DNA of 9,515 nucleotides, taken from positions 1 to 9,515 of the forward strand of contig DATFMH010000018.1 of NCBI GenBank assembly GCA_035267045.1. Direction: 5' to 3'. The position numbers and the translations under genes were made by a program. Shown here piece after piece: positions 1 to 6,144 of this stretch; position 1 is the stretch's first letter; every line of letters begins with the position of its first letter. The notes beneath the pieces are model-generated. The model did no database searches, had not been told where the DNA came from, and saw nothing but the letters and a program-made list of their open reading frames with translations. Source of the DNA: DATFMH01 sp035267045. Its GTDB lineage: Bacteria; Bacteroidota; Rhodothermia; Balneolales; DATFMH01.

Positions 1-40
1 GTCACATTAAAATGAATTATGAGGCTCATAATATTTCTCT

Positions 41-68
41 GTCGTTGGTGGTCGGTCGTCAGTCGTCA
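41..68 (+). repeat. Short GTCG/GTCGTCA repeat tract
   Basis: The tract is built from GTCG and GTCGTCA words, with two exact tandem GTCGTCA copies at 55-61 and 62-68. It stands out from its AT-rich surroundings. It is too short to call a functional satellite and could have arisen by slippage in decaying spacer. Confidence 0.4.
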
Positions 69-99
69 AAAAAATCGAGACTTCGGTTCCATAATTATT

Positions 100-118
100 T
101 TATATCGAACCCACGTTA
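100..118 (+). repeat. Intergenic motif TTATnTCGAAnnCACGTTA, copy 1
   Basis: This 19-bp word matches 8289-8307 at 16 of 19 positions, with differences at positions 5, 11 and 12. Both copies lie in gene-free spacers and are preceded by a shared TAATT. An AAATCGAG word occurs close to each copy, before this one and after the other. This suggests a dispersed intergenic element, but two diverged copies are weak evidence. Confidence 0.4.
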
Positions 119-350
119 GATTAGTTAAAATTTCTTTTGCAACAATCTCTTTAATGAGTAGGTATAAGAGAAAATAAATTAATAGCCTGATCCGATGATT
201 TTAAGAATCATGCAGATATTATGTATATGTGGGATCCATAATACTCTCTCTTAATACTTTAAAATGACGAATAACGGTAAATAAAAGCGATTATTACAAC
301 ATTATATCGATGAACCGGGTAAATATGTAAATAGCACTTCTGTCGTAATA

Positions 351-692
351 TTGCTTATGGTTTTAATGAAACTTTTAATTCCATTATTTATCAATCATGA
401 TTACGGTGAGGCCAGTGCCATTAATTATTATAGTTCATATTTCCATATCCCCCAGGCGATCAGCAGTAATAGCAGTTATTGGCTATGGGGTTATCATAAC
501 AATACCGGCCGGGTAATGATTATCATCGGGTCAAATGAAAAAGATATCTCCATTTTTTATAAAGATGTCCGTAAAGCGGCGATATTTCGATTTCCACATT
601 CCAGAGAATCGGGAGTGTCCATTTTTGTTGGCAAACAACCCAAACAAGCGATGGCACAACTCTGGCCTATTTTGAAAAGGGATATGTATTAA
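351..692 (+). pseudogene. C-terminal remnant of a GT39/ArnT-like glycosyltransferase
   Basis: The readable protein is about 113 residues and starts only at a TTG with no proper leader. From about residue 15 it resembles the periplasmic C-terminal end of PMT/ArnT-like membrane glycosyltransferases, which use polyprenyl-phosphate-linked sugars. Visible family signatures are YGEASAINYY (family form close to YGEAGAIxyF), a PxAISxxxSYWLWG segment, a VMIIIGS strand and a WPxLK ending just before the stop. Full members run to roughly 450-550 residues with about ten or more membrane helices, and all of that is missing upstream. The region before 351 has an in-frame stop at 282-284 and no family signal. 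I infer a 5'-deleted, non-functional gene. The alternative, a genuine small protein, is unlikely because the fragment is only a sub-domain of the family. Confidence 0.7.
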
Positions 693-768
693 GGTTGTTG
701 CATGAGGGAAAAAGAGTTTTCCGCTAAAAGCAATCTCAACGGGGGTAACGAGATCGTAATGAAGATAA

Positions 769-798
769 AAGCCCTGACTGATTAATTGGTCAGGGCTT
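769..798 (-). terminator. Intrinsic terminator of the transporter unit
   Basis: A perfect 10-bp inverted repeat (AAGCCCTGAC at 769-778, GTCAGGGCTT at 789-798) encloses a 10-nt AT-rich loop. Read on the minus strand the hairpin is followed by TTTTATCTTC, as expected for a Rho-independent terminator. It begins 14 nt beyond the stop codon of the MetS-like gene. The plus side ends in an A-tract, so leftward termination is the main direction. Confidence 0.8.
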
Positions 799-812
799 AA
801 AAATCCATAAAA

Positions 813-950
813 TCAGACTTCTTCCTTTTTATCTTCAGTATAGGAATCCGGTTCAGGTGGAGATTTCAAAACTCTCCAAAAGAAATATCCGGTAATGCCG
901 GTAACACTAACCTGAACAACTATCATTAAAGTCAAAGCTGTAGCATTCAT
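813..950 (-). CDS. MetS-like small subunit of NSS transporter
   Basis: This 45-residue protein starts MNATALTLMIVVQVSVTG. It has one hydrophobic helix (about residues 5-25), a short basic/aromatic turn (YFFWRVLK) and a charged acidic/basic tail (EDKKEEV). That is the architecture of the small subunits encoded after bacterial NSS transporters, known from MetP/MetS, the methionine and alanine importer of Corynebacterium glutamicum. The ATG directly follows the TAA of the transporter with no intervening base. The end of the transporter gene supplies an AAGGGAG Shine-Dalgarno-like sequence, so translation is probably coupled. A terminator follows the gene. Its likely role is to bind or stabilise the large subunit in the inner membrane. 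The sequence is too short for firm homology; size, position and topology carry the call. Confidence 0.75.
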   Translation of the reverse strand: MNATALTLMIVVQVSVTGITGYFFWRVLKSPPEPDSYTEDKKEEV

Positions 951-2621
951 TTAAGCTCTCCCTTCTCTTACGCGTTTACGATAAGCTACATAAACCATGG
1001 CACAGATGCCGAAAAAGACCGTTGTTAATAATATCCTGGCGGCATCTGTATAAAATAATACCTGATGCAAATGGTGAATCATTGAAGGATCTGTAGCCGC
1101 AGCAATTTTTTCCTTGAGACCGCTCTGCATGATTTGCTTAATAATGGATGAGTTGTCAAGTGCCCAGCCATTACCGGTAAACAAATTATGAAATGCTGTT
1201 GTCCAATTGTTGTTCAGCGGTTTGAACAGTGATCCTATGAAGACGAACAAGAGTAAAAGGGGAGTTATAAATTTTATAATAAACTTATAAATATCCGGAA
1301 CCTTGATGTCTCCTCCTTCATTAATTTCCTTCCAGCCCTTATCCATACCGAAAATCCATGCAAAAAGAATGGACTCTGCAAGAGCAAAAACAACGAGCGA
1401 GACGGTACCGGCCCAATAGTCATATTCATTAAAAACTCCCAGGTTGTAGAAAAACACAGTTGGCAGGCCAAGTAATAATACAACAGCTCCAAATGACCAG
1501 GCGCCTTTTTTACGATTCCAATTGAACTCATCCTGCATGAAACCCATCCATGGAGTACCCATGGCCAGCGAGGAAGTGATACCGGCGAAGAACAGCAGGC
1601 CGAACCACATAACCCCTGCAACAGCTGCGAGGAAAGGTCCCCAATGACTAAACAAATAAGGCATAGTCTGGAAGGCAATACCAAATCCGGCGTGTTGTTT
1701 TAACCATCCCAGTCCGAGATAACCGGCCGCGATCGGAATAACGATTAAACTACCCAATACAATTTCAACAAACTCATTCATAAAACCGGCTGAAACGGCA
1801 TTTAATGCAATGTCATCATTCGATTTCACGTAAGCAGCATAACAATGAACCGTACCCATACCGACTGATAATGTAAAGAATATTTGTCCGGCGGCGGCTA
1901 ACCATACTTTCGGATTGGTGAGAGACGACGGTTGTGGCGTCCATAAGAAATTTAATCCGGCCCAGGCGCTGGCGGTAGGATGTGCGGCTGTTGCTCCGGA
2001 AGTACCTAACGTTAACCCGCGGATAGCAAGAAAAGCTCCGAACATCAATAATAACGGCATACCGATCTTAGCCACTTTTTCAACACCCTCAAGTCCCTTG
2101 GCCAGGATGGACGTGTTAATTATAATACAAATTATATAAAAGACGACAGCTTCATATGGAATGCCAAACGTTGATTTTCCGATTGTAACATAGGTGTCAA
2201 AAAAATGCGCGACCTGTATTTGATTCATACCATTGAACGTACCCAATACTGAATGCAAGACGTATGAAAGTGTCCACGACTCGATATAACAGTAATAAGC
2301 GGCCACGGCAAGGTTAGTGAATATCCCGAAGACGCCAAAATATTTCCAAAGTCTTTTTTTATCCATGGTGTCGAGTATAAATGGTGTTGAGTGGTGGCCA
2401 AATTTACCACCAAAACGCCCCATCGACCATTCGATCCATAACAAGGGAATACCCATAACCAGAAAACAAACGATGTAAGGTATAATAAAAGCACCACCAC
2501 CATTTTGGATGGCTTGTTCGGGAAAGCGAAGAAAGTTCCCAAGACCTACGGCATTTCCCGCCATAGCCAGGATCAGTCCTACGCGTGACCCCCATTGCTG
2601 GGTTGATTCTTTATTAGCCAT
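951..2621 (-). CDS. LeuT-like sodium-dependent amino-acid symporter
   Basis: Inner-membrane sodium:neurotransmitter symporter (NSS, LeuT fold) with about 12 helices and 556 residues, clearly close to Aquifex LeuT along its length. TM1 carries GNAVGLGNFLRFP (residues 22-34). Residues corresponding to the LeuT sodium and leucine sites are present: N23, A24, L27, G28, V106, Y110, F249, T250, S252, N282, T349 and S350. The extracellular gate pair R32/D401 is kept. E286 corresponds to LeuT E290, which predicts chloride-independent transport. Two pocket positions differ: M255 for LeuT F259 and M354 for I359. The segment of about residues 466-525 before the last helix is longer than in LeuT. A GTG at 2636 would add five residues; I prefer the ATG at 2621 because family similarity begins after it. 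It is cotranscribed with the MetS-like small subunit. The substrate is probably a neutral amino acid, exact one unknown. Confidence 0.93.
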   Translation of the reverse strand: MANKESTQQWGSRVGLILAMAGNAVGLGNFLRFPEQAIQNGGGAFIIPYIVCFLVMGIPLLWIEWSMGRFGGKFGHHSTPFILDTMDKKRLWKYFGVFGIFTNLAVAAYYCYIESWTLSYVLHSVLGTFNGMNQIQVAHFFDTYVTIGKSTFGIPYEAVVFYIICIIINTSILAKGLEGVEKVAKIGMPLLLMFGAFLAIRGLTLGTSGATAAHPTASAWAGLNFLWTPQPSSLTNPKVWLAAAGQIFFTLSVGMGTVHCYAAYVKSNDDIALNAVSAGFMNEFVEIVLGSLIVIPIAAGYLGLGWLKQHAGFGIAFQTMPYLFSHWGPFLAAVAGVMWFGLLFFAGITSSLAMGTPWMGFMQDEFNWNRKKGAWSFGAVVLLLGLPTVFFYNLGVFNEYDYWAGTVSLVVFALAESILFAWIFGMDKGWKEINEGGDIKVPDIYKFIIKFITPLLLLFVFIGSLFKPLNNNWTTAFHNLFTGNGWALDNSSIIKQIMQSGLKEKIAAATDPSMIHHLHQVLFYTDAARILLTTVFFGICAMVYVAYRKRVREGRA

Positions 2622-2636
2622 ATATTTATAATCCAC

Positions 2637-3180
2637 TTAAATTCACATTCCAGGTTAAAAACACCGATCCCTGTCGTCTGATAAAAATAATACTGCGGGG
2701 ATACAATAACGTCGTTGAATCTACACGAATAATCACAGTATAACAATGATAAAACCGAATAGACGTAAAATGATATTTCAATAAATGTTAAAACACATGT
2801 AAAAAATTAACAGATATGTAAAATGTTAATATTACTAAGTTTGTAAAAATATTTGTTAACGATGTGTTTCGGGATCTGTATTACATCATAATTATTTAAA
2901 ATAATTGCACATAAATCGTTTAACTTATTGAAAATATTGGAAGAAAATGACTAATCACATGATGTGCATAAAAATGGAATAACCATGTAATACTAAGTGA
3001 CAATAAAATCAAAAATACCGTCGGAGACATATAATTATTAATTATTTATTTACTCATATAGGATTGTTTATATCTTTACGATCTCTAAATAAGATTTTTA
3101 AATATTTTTATAACATTTTTATGTTTTATCAGTTTTATAAACATCCAAACATTTTGACGGCAAAAAAAATACAGTGAGAA
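2637..3180. other. AT-rich divergent regulatory spacer
   Basis: No gene is visible in this 540-bp region between the divergently read transporter and nuclease genes, so it must hold both promoters. A TAnnTTTG-like Bacteroidota -7 element occurs at 2836-2843 (TAAGTTTG), but I see no properly spaced -33 partner. A dyad TTAACA-N11-TGTTAA (2807-2829) overlaps two direct ATGTAAAA words (2797-2804 and 2816-2823). A separate TGCACAT/ATGTGCA pair lies at 2906-2912 and 2962-2968. The last 130 bp before the nuclease are extremely T-rich. I see no riboswitch or RNA gene. Confidence 0.5.
2797..2829. promoter_or_regulatory. Candidate operator dyad in divergent spacer
   Basis: An inverted repeat TTAACA (2807-2812) / TGTTAA (2824-2829) sits with two direct ATGTAAAA copies 19 nt apart. 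Regularly spaced words between divergent genes are what a transcription-factor site would look like. In sequence this AT-rich such words also arise by chance. Confidence 0.25.
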
Positions 3181-4008
3181 ATGAATTATAACCGGACATC
3201 ACATTTCAAATATTATATTCTTGCAACCTCTTTATTTATATCAGGCCTGTTACCCGTTACAGGATACGCATGGGGGCACGAAGGTCATAAAATTATAGCT
3301 GATATAGCCACTCATTATCTCTCCAAACAAGCAAAAAGCAAAGTGCAGACTCTTTTGAAAGACATGCATGCAAAATCATTAGCCGATATAGCTAACTGGG
3401 CTGATGAATATCGCCATGATCATCCTGATACAGGCCCATGGCACTATGTCGATATCCCTCTTGATGCTAAAAAATATAACGCGGCGAAGTATTGTAAAGG
3501 TGGGGATTGTGTGATTGGAGCTATTAAAAAATATGAAGTCCGTTTATCAGACAAAGCATACAGTGATAGTGCCCGTGCCGTTGCTTTAAAATTTTTAGTC
3601 CATTTCATTGCAGATCTTCATCAGCCATTACATGCTGCGGATAATAACGACCGTGGCGGTAACGATGTGCATGTTATATTTATGGGAGATGTAACAAATC
3701 TTCACCGTGTCTGGGATTATGGCATCATTGATAAAACGGGCATGGATGCTACTCAATATGCCAATTATCTAATCAATAATTATGCCCACGAAAAGTCGGT
3801 AGATATTAATAAAATCCGGAAAGGTTCTATCGTGGAATGGGCTATGGAATCACATAGGATGGCTGTAAAATTTGCCTATGGAGACAAGCCGAAAGACAAC
3901 GTGCTGACTAAAAAATATTATAAAAAATGCAAGCCAATAGTTGACCAACAACTGTTTGACGCCGGGGTGCGCCTGGCTACTGTGCTAAATAGCGTATTAC
4001 GTATTTAA
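3181..4008 (+). CDS. Secreted S1/P1-type zinc nuclease
   Basis: This 275-residue exported phosphodiesterase belongs to the S1/P1 nuclease family, which degrades single-stranded nucleic acids and 3'-nucleotides. Residues 1-30 form a signal peptide ending GYA; cleavage would leave W31 as the mature N-terminus, as the family requires because its amino group and carbonyl bind zinc. The full set of expected zinc ligands is visible: W31, H36, D75, H88 (in WHYVD), H141, D145 and H151 (in HFIADLHQPLH), and H175 with D179 (in LHRVWD). C105 and C110 could form a disulfide. The length is normal for bacterial members. The start has no Shine-Dalgarno sequence, only an A-rich leader. The gene ends 13 bp from the convergent queA with no clear hairpin between. 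It probably acts in the periplasm or outside the cell, in nucleic-acid scavenging. Confidence 0.93.
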   Translation: MNYNRTSHFKYYILATSLFISGLLPVTGYAWGHEGHKIIADIATHYLSKQAKSKVQTLLKDMHAKSLADIANWADEYRHDHPDTGPWHYVDIPLDAKKYNAAKYCKGGDCVIGAIKKYEVRLSDKAYSDSARAVALKFLVHFIADLHQPLHAADNNDRGGNDVHVIFMGDVTNLHRVWDYGIIDKTGMDATQYANYLINNYAHEKSVDINKIRKGSIVEWAMESHRMAVKFAYGDKPKDNVLTKKYYKKCKPIVDQQLFDAGVRLATVLNSVLRI

Positions 4009-4021
4009 GAGTCTGTTTGCT

Positions 4022-5017
4022 TTACTTTATCAGCATCGCATCACCAAAGGAATAAAAACGATACTTTTCCTTAATAGCATGTTTATAAACCCGGCGCATC
4101 GGTTCATACCCCATAAAGGCGGCAACCAGCATCAGTAAAGTGCTTTTGGGAAGGTGAAAATTCGTTATAAGATTATCGACCGCTTTAAATTCATAGCCTG
4201 GTTTGATGAAAATTTCGGTATTGGAATGATGAGAATGAAAGCGACGAGTATCTTGTATCGAGCTTTCCAATACACGGACGCTTGTAGTACCAATCGCCGT
4301 CATATGATTAGCGGCATTTAACTGCTTCGCTGTGCGGTCATCAATTTCAAACCATTCACTGTGAAGATTGTGCTCTTCAATATTTTCCGTTTTAACGGGT
4401 GCAAAAGTTCCTAATCCCACATGCAATGTCACTTCTGCTTTGTCAATTCCGGCTTCTTCTATATTACGTAGCAGTTTTTTTGTAAAATGGAGTCCGGCCG
4501 TTGGTGCCGCCTTACTACCCAAATCCCGTGCATAAACAGTCTGGTATTCATCCGCCAATAACTCATTTTGTTTAATATAAGGCGGGAAGGGAGTATGACG
4601 GTATGGGTCATAAACGGGATCATCAAGATCTTTATTAAATACCAACGTTCGCAGACCGTCTTCTGCAATATGTGTGATTTTAGCAGTGATCCCGTCGGTA
4701 AGCTCCAACGTTTGGCCCAATTTAAATTTCCGCCCGGGGCGTACCATAGCTTCTACCGTATTGTTATTCCTTGCCTGAACTATAAAAACCTCTTTATTGT
4801 CGAACAATAGGCGGGCTTTTTCCACCTTGCTGTTATTCAGTACCAGGGTCGTTTGAGGATCAAGATATTTTAACAGGTTATAGAAGTAATCATCTGTGAT
4901 TTCACTAGTAACTCTGTTATAAACTAACAGGCGTGCGTGATCACGCGGATGCGCCGGCTCCTGGGCGATAAGATCGTTCGGTAGATTATAGTCGAAATCC
5001 GATAGGGTGTACTGCAT
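4022..5017 (-). CDS. queA: QueA, tRNA queuosine synthesis ribosyltransferase-isomerase
   Basis: S-adenosylmethionine:tRNA ribosyltransferase-isomerase, a cytoplasmic enzyme. It moves the ribosyl group of SAM onto 7-aminomethyl-7-deazaguanine in the anticodon of tRNAs, giving epoxyqueuosine. The 331-residue protein is slightly shorter than the usual 340-360 but complete at both ends. Family blocks appear in order: LSDFDYNLPNDLIAQEP with PRDHARLLV (5-33), GSKAAPTAGLHF (167-178), LHVGLGTFAPV (198-208), AIGTTSVRVLES (241-252), ITNFHLPKSTLLMLV (284-298) and RFYSFGDAMLI (320-330). The ATG leader is AT-rich and lacks a Shine-Dalgarno sequence. The gene stands alone: it converges with the nuclease gene and diverges from the Dabb gene, so it is not in a queuosine operon here. 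Confidence 0.97.
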   Translation of the reverse strand: MQYTLSDFDYNLPNDLIAQEPAHPRDHARLLVYNRVTSEITDDYFYNLLKYLDPQTTLVLNNSKVEKARLLFDNKEVFIVQARNNNTVEAMVRPGRKFKLGQTLELTDGITAKITHIAEDGLRTLVFNKDLDDPVYDPYRHTPFPPYIKQNELLADEYQTVYARDLGSKAAPTAGLHFTKKLLRNIEEAGIDKAEVTLHVGLGTFAPVKTENIEEHNLHSEWFEIDDRTAKQLNAANHMTAIGTTSVRVLESSIQDTRRFHSHHSNTEIFIKPGYEFKAVDNLITNFHLPKSTLLMLVAAFMGYEPMRRVYKHAIKEKYRFYSFGDAMLIK

Positions 5018-5208
5018 AAATCTTTAAATATATACCTTAGTATTCATATAAATTTCGGTAAAAAGATACATCAGATTGAGGAATTTTATTGAATTTATTT
5101 ATGATTTTAACGACCGTTAACATGTATAAATTTTATAAATGTGCTTCTTCTGTCAGAATGAAATATCTTTATCCCAATCAGGGAAACAACATTAATCGAC
5201 AGATAACT

Positions 5209-5520
5209 ATGGCTATTTTACATTCCGTTTATTTTTATTTGAAAGAAGATGTTCCATCAGATTTGGCAGATAAAATGAAATCAGATATCCTTACCGATCT
5301 GGCTGCTATTAATACGGTCCGGTCCATGCATGCTGGCGGTCCATTGGGTGTTGACCGGGACGTTGTGGATAATGATTATGCCATGAGTATACAGGCTTTT
5401 TTTGAAGACCGTGATGGATTGAATTCCTATCAGCAAGATCCGATTCATTTATCTTTTGTAGGAAAATACAAACAATACTGGGATCACATCAAAGTATTTG
5501 ACACGCATACTAACGTTTAG
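5209..5520 (+). CDS. Dabb (stress-response A/B barrel) domain protein
   Basis: This 103-residue protein matches the Dabb ferredoxin-like fold. It opens with a beta strand (MAILHSVYFYLKED), has a helix with VPSDLADKMKSDI, a turn RSMHAGGPLGVDRD, a central strand DYAMSIQAFF, the typical YQQDPIHLSF motif (74-83) and a final strand IKVFD. H5 and H80 are at the usual conserved histidine positions. An open frame extends back to 5089, but those 40 residues do not fit the domain, so I place the start at the ATG at 5209. Family members act as small dimeric enzymes or binding proteins; which reaction applies here cannot be told. The gene diverges from queA, and its stop codon lies a few bases from a mobile-element relic. 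Confidence 0.85.
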   Translation: MAILHSVYFYLKEDVPSDLADKMKSDILTDLAAINTVRSMHAGGPLGVDRDVVDNDYAMSIQAFFEDRDGLNSYQQDPIHLSFVGKYKQYWDHIKVFDTHTNV

Positions 5521-5527
5521 AATTAGC

Positions 5528-5538
5528 GATTGGATTTC
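5528..5538 (+). repeat. Left target-site duplication of the relic element
   Basis: GATTGGATTTC is repeated exactly at 5823-5833, directly outside the inverted-repeat ends of the intervening element. Because the outermost C and G could belong either to the element or to the duplication, the true duplication is 9 to 11 bp (core ATTGGATTT, 5529-5537). Confidence 0.75.
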
Positions 5539-5823
5539 ACTGTTGCCCGGGGCTTGCCTGATCCAAAGTATCAAGCAGTATGTTCCGAAAGCATGCCGGA
5601 TTAACGCTGCATTCCACCGGATTCTTAACCCTCTTTTTGGGAGGCAGGATTTCTAAAAAACGTTATTTATATCTTTTTTACCGAATCTTAAAAAACTCAA
5701 TCGAATTAAGGTTAAATGAAAACAACCGTTAGGGGCTTTCTTTTCTGATTCCCACAAAATTTGGCTGATCCACTTATAACAGGCCGATATTTTAAGAATT
5801 TGAAGTTTTATCGGACAACAGTG
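5538..5823. mobile_element. MITE-like or internally deleted IS relic
   Basis: The left end reads CACTGTTGCCCG (5538-5549). The right end reads CGGACAACAGTG (5812-5823), whose reverse complement is CACTGTTGTCCG, so the ends are terminal inverted repeats matching at 11 of 12 positions. The outer flanks carry the same ATTGGATTT core on both sides, as expected of a target-site duplication. The 286-bp interior has no transposase. It contains only start-less open frames (about 44 codons plus at 5522-5656, about 41 codons minus over the same bases) and a subterminal hairpin CCGATA/TATCGG (5784-5814). The left third is markedly richer in G+C than the surrounding spacer. The duplication length of 9-11 bp would suit an IS4-like parent, but that family assignment is inference. 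It inserted within about 10 bp of the Dabb stop codon. Confidence 0.7.
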
Positions 5824-5833
5824 ATTGGATTTC
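5823..5833 (+). repeat. Right target-site duplication of the relic element
   Basis: This is the second exact copy of GATTGGATTTC, abutting the right inverted repeat. Its survival without any mismatch suggests the insertion is fairly recent compared with the decay of the glycosyltransferase remnant upstream. Confidence 0.75.
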
Positions 5834-6144
5834 TTTAATCGATTTCTCCTCTTAAGATAAAATTCAGTTATCCATCTACGTGTAACAGAAACATCTTCTT
5901 TTTACCTGATTCGTACCATTCTGTTACGAGTAACCTCCTTATAATTCTAACTATCTAAGATAAAAATTGTAAAAGTTAGTATATCTATATTCAATCTGAA
6001 TAAGATGAAACATAAAATATCCTGAACAAAGCCTTCGTTCAATGTTAAAATATTTGGAAATAATAAGTTGACCTAAAACCAGGTGTTTTTCTTTTAAAAA
6101 ATTCGTGCAGAAATCCCTTTAAACGTATTATAGATAATAAATAT
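5834..6144 (+). promoter_or_regulatory. Leader/promoter region of the envelope operon
   Basis: No gene is supported here, and the promoter of the three-gene operon should lie in it. It contains an inverted repeat GTAACAGAA (5882-5890) / TTCTGTTAC (5919-5927). The second arm runs on into the near-palindrome GTTACGAGTAAC (5923-5934), and TACGTGTAAC (5877-5886) is a near-direct repeat of its TACGAGTAAC part. These could be operator half-sites or a leader hairpin. A weak -7-like AATATTTG occurs near 6048-6056, without a clear -33 partner. The start codon at 6145 follows an A/T-only leader with no Shine-Dalgarno sequence. Confidence 0.35.

Larger units (their letters stand above)
1..350. other. 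Non-coding left flank
   Basis: No convincing gene is visible on either strand. The stretch holds a short GTCG-rich repeat tract (41-68, including two tandem GTCGTCA units at 55-68). It also holds one copy of a 19-bp motif (100-118) that recurs diverged at 8289-8307, and a small ATGATT/AATCAT hairpin near 195-211. The reading frame of the glycosyltransferase remnant stays open back to an in-frame TAA at 282-284, but the residues encoded there show no family resemblance. This is probably the eroded former body of that gene or ordinary spacer. Confidence 0.5.

Noticed and set aside
1274..2595. Several open frames in other registers across the transporter gene, including 1274-1684, 1915-2139, 2225-2542 and 2404-2595
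   Set aside because: All lie inside the well-supported LeuT-like gene, lack family features and are frame shadows.
2637..3180. Riboswitch or small RNA upstream of the transporter
   Set aside because: I could not find a conserved aptamer core such as a SAM-I or glycine motif, nor a stable stem set followed by a terminator.
4459..4810. Open frames on both strands inside queA
   Set aside because: They overlap conserved QueA blocks and encode nothing recognisable.
5089..5208. 40-residue N-terminal extension of the Dabb protein from a TTG start
   Set aside because: The extension has no resemblance to the domain, begins at a TTG without a ribosome site, and the Dabb fold begins exactly at the ATG at 5209.
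5522..5656. Open frames of about 44 codons (plus) and 41 codons (minus) in the left part of the relic element
   Set aside because: Neither has an ATG or a ribosome site, both overlap the inverted-repeat end, and frames this long arise easily in the G+C-richer left third of the element. They may be vestiges of the parent IS but are not genes.
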